A stretch of 64,000 bases of DNA, taken from contig NZ_JAALDK010000003.1 in NCBI RefSeq assembly GCF_013366925.1, positions 621,356-685,355 of the forward strand, written 5' to 3'. A program made the translations under genes and the position numbers. The stretch comes from Paraburkholderia youngii. Its GTDB lineage: Bacteria > Pseudomonadota > Gammaproteobacteria > Burkholderiales > Burkholderiaceae. Shown here in pieces: positions 62,592-64,000 of the stretch (position 1 is its first letter; each line of letters starts with the position of its first letter). Under the pieces are notes generated by a model. It saw nothing but the letters and a program-made list of their open reading frames with translations. It did not search any database and was not told the origin of the DNA.

Positions 62592-64000
62592 ATGAGAAGA
62601 GATCGTAAGGTTTTGGGAGTTGTCGCGATGGCACTTCTAGCGGTTGGGTTGATCACCACGCACATCGTGTATGCGCAGGTAACGCTAAATTTCGTCAATG
62701 CAGACATCGATCAGGTGGCGAAGGCTATCGGAGCTGCGACCGGCAAAACTATCGTTGTTGACCCCCGTGTGAACGGACAACTGAATCTTGTGTCGGAAAA
62801 TCCGGTGCCCGAGGACTTGGCTCTCAAGACGCTACAGTCATCGTTGCGTATGCAAGGGTTCTCTCTGGTTCAAGACCATGGTCTTCTGAAGGTGGTGCCC
62901 GAAGCCGATGCAAAGCTGCAGGGTGTCCCGACATATGTGGGCAACGTTGCACCTGCACGCGGCGATCAAGTTGTCACGCAGATATTTCATCTAAGAAACG
63001 CGTCGGCCAACAACGTTTTGCCTGTTGTGCGCTCGTTGATTTCACCAAACAACACGGTATCCGCCTATCCGTCGAATAACACAATCGTTGTCACCGATTA
63101 CGCGGATAATGTACAGCGAATTGGACAAATCATCGCAGGCATTGACACACCGGGTCAGCACTCAGCAGTCGTCTTAATGAAAAACGCGAATGCGCTTGAT
63201 GCGGCACCGCAACTCGCAAAGATGCTTGATCCTGGAGCAATTGGGAACACCGATGCCACGATGAAGGTTTTGGTTACCGCGGACGCACGCACCAATTCGA
63301 TATTGGTGCGTGCGTCGAACGACGCAAGGCTATTAGAAGCGAAAAAACTGGCACAGCAGCTGGATGCGCCGACTGCGCAACTTGGTAATATGCACGTTGT
63401 GCCGCTGCGTAACGCTAATGCGGTGAAGCTTGCAGAGACTCTGCGGGGAATGCTCGGCAAAGGCGGTGATACCGGTTCGAGCTCAAGCGAGGGCACAAAT
63501 ACAGGCAATCAGAATGCCGGTTCATCCTCGTCCTTCGGCAGCAATTCAACTGGCACATCAGGGATGCCGCCGTTACCCTCTGGCTCATCTTCATCGCCTC
63601 CCTTTGGTAGTTCACAGTCTGGTTCAAGTGGGACGAACAGTGCGGTTGGTCTACTTGGAAACAATAAAGATAAAAGCGATGATAATCAGCAAGGCGGGAT
63701 GATCCAAGCGGATGCTGCGTCTAATTCATTAATTATCACGGCATCCGAGCCGGTATACCGTAATCTGCGTGCAGTTATCGACGAACTGGACTCCCGGCGC
63801 GCGCAGGTCTATATCGAAGCGCTTATTGTCGAACTGAATTCGGATACCAGCGCAAATCTTGGAATCCAGTGGCAGATCGGAAACAACACTGTCGTAGGCG
63901 GTACGAATCTATCGACCGGAAGCGGAAACAGCATCGTAAATTTGAGCGGTGCACTTGCGAATGGCGCAACTGGTCTCGCGACTGCAGGGCTATCGCAAGG
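62592..64000 (+). CDS. gspD: type II secretion system secretin GspD, partial (runs off right edge)
   Basis: From ATG 62592 the frame is open for about 470 codons to the window end. Signal peptide: MRRDRKVLGVVAMALLAVGL ITTHIVYA before QVTLNFVNADIDQVAKAIGA. N0 domain (FVNADIDQVAKAIGAATGKT, DPRVNGQLNLVSENPV), N1-N3 ring domains (FHLRNASANNVLPVVRSLIS; VVLMKNANALDAAPQLAKML; HVVPLRNANAVKLAETLRGM LG), a long Gly/Ser-rich insert inside N3 (63460-63700), ADAASNSLIITASEPVYRNL and the start of the secretin domain (QVYIEALIVELNS). Forms the outer-membrane pore for folded exoproteins. In endofungal Mycetohabitans the T2SS is needed for entry into the host. Confidence 0.93.
   Translation, partial: MRRDRKVLGVVAMALLAVGLITTHIVYAQVTLNFVNADIDQVAKAIGAATGKTIVVDPRVNGQLNLVSENPVPEDLALKTLQSSLRMQGFSLVQDHGLLKVVPEADAKLQGVPTYVGNVAPARGDQVVTQIFHLRNASANNVLPVVRSLISPNNTVSAYPSNNTIVVTDYADNVQRIGQIIAGIDTPGQHSAVVLMKNANALDAAPQLAKMLDPGAIGNTDATMKVLVTADARTNSILVRASNDARLLEAKKLAQQLDAPTAQLGNMHVVPLRNANAVKLAETLRGMLGKGGDTGSSSSEGTNTGNQNAGSSSSFGSNSTGTSGMPPLPSGSSSSPPFGSSQSGSSGTNSAVGLLGNNKDKSDDNQQGGMIQADAASNSLIITASEPVYRNLRAVIDELDSRRAQVYIEALIVELNSDTSANLGIQWQIGNNTVVGGTNLSTGSGNSIVNLSGALANGATGLATAGLSQ

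Overview
The window looks like an insertion-sequence-riddled accessory part of a genome in the Burkholderia group of betaproteobacteria. Its GC-rich codon use, a long nonribosomal peptide synthetase (NRPS), a livHMGF transporter, a type II secretion gspD and the very high load of IS66, IS630, IS5, IS6, IS110/IS1111 and IS701 elements resemble Mycetohabitans (formerly Burkholderia) rhizoxinica-type endofungal symbionts. That assignment is inference from gene content only.

Layout. 1-7643 is a nested stack of mobile DNA on the minus strand: an IS5-family element interrupted by a group II intron, which is interrupted by an IS630 and by an IS66 element; the IS66 tnpB is itself split by a 2,620-bp element with its own large serine recombinase. 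7640-15068 carries two VOC-family proteins, an IS1111, an IS5, an IS630 with a foreign passenger ORF, and an intact LytTR/LytS-type two-component operon with a DUF2306 membrane protein. 15613-23599 is IS5, IS110, and a RIT element (three overlapping tyrosine recombinases with 33-bp terminal inverted repeats). An IS1111 interrupts its first gene, and each end abuts a different IS66 remnant. 23969-35416 is a probable biosynthetic operon on the minus strand: a VOC protein, a formyltransferase-like protein that has lost catalytic residues, and a 3,328-residue NRPS (C-like, A, T, E/C, A, T, C, A, T, TE) whose second and third modules both carry a serine code.

36028-46683 is built from IS6 copies (A, B, C and a fragment D), which bracket an M16 metallopeptidase and a small island with a phosphoribosyltransferase fragment, a DUF7673-like protein and a RelE/ParE toxin-antitoxin pair; IS630 and IS110 second copies follow. 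46691-47810 is a frameshifted anchored protein and a bactofilin, followed by a decayed IS701. 49671-53351 is livHMGF, with only a degenerate livK-like fragment upstream. 53893-56650 is a graveyard of IS6 and IS5 fragments. 56786-60065 is a four-gene operon of the type found in Ter-linked stress-response islands (TRSP phosphoribosyltransferase, HAD hydrolase, StiP/PELOTA protein, HpcH/citrate-lyase-like protein). A heptanucleotide repeat lies just upstream of it and an IS6 cuts it at the end. The window closes with a second IS5 copy, an IS6 fragment and the start of gspD.

The main biological theme is recurrent IS insertion and IS-mediated rearrangement around a few intact cargo operons. Many junctions can be resolved to the base, so ancestral genes can be reconstructed (tnpB, 115 aa; first RIT gene, 410 aa).
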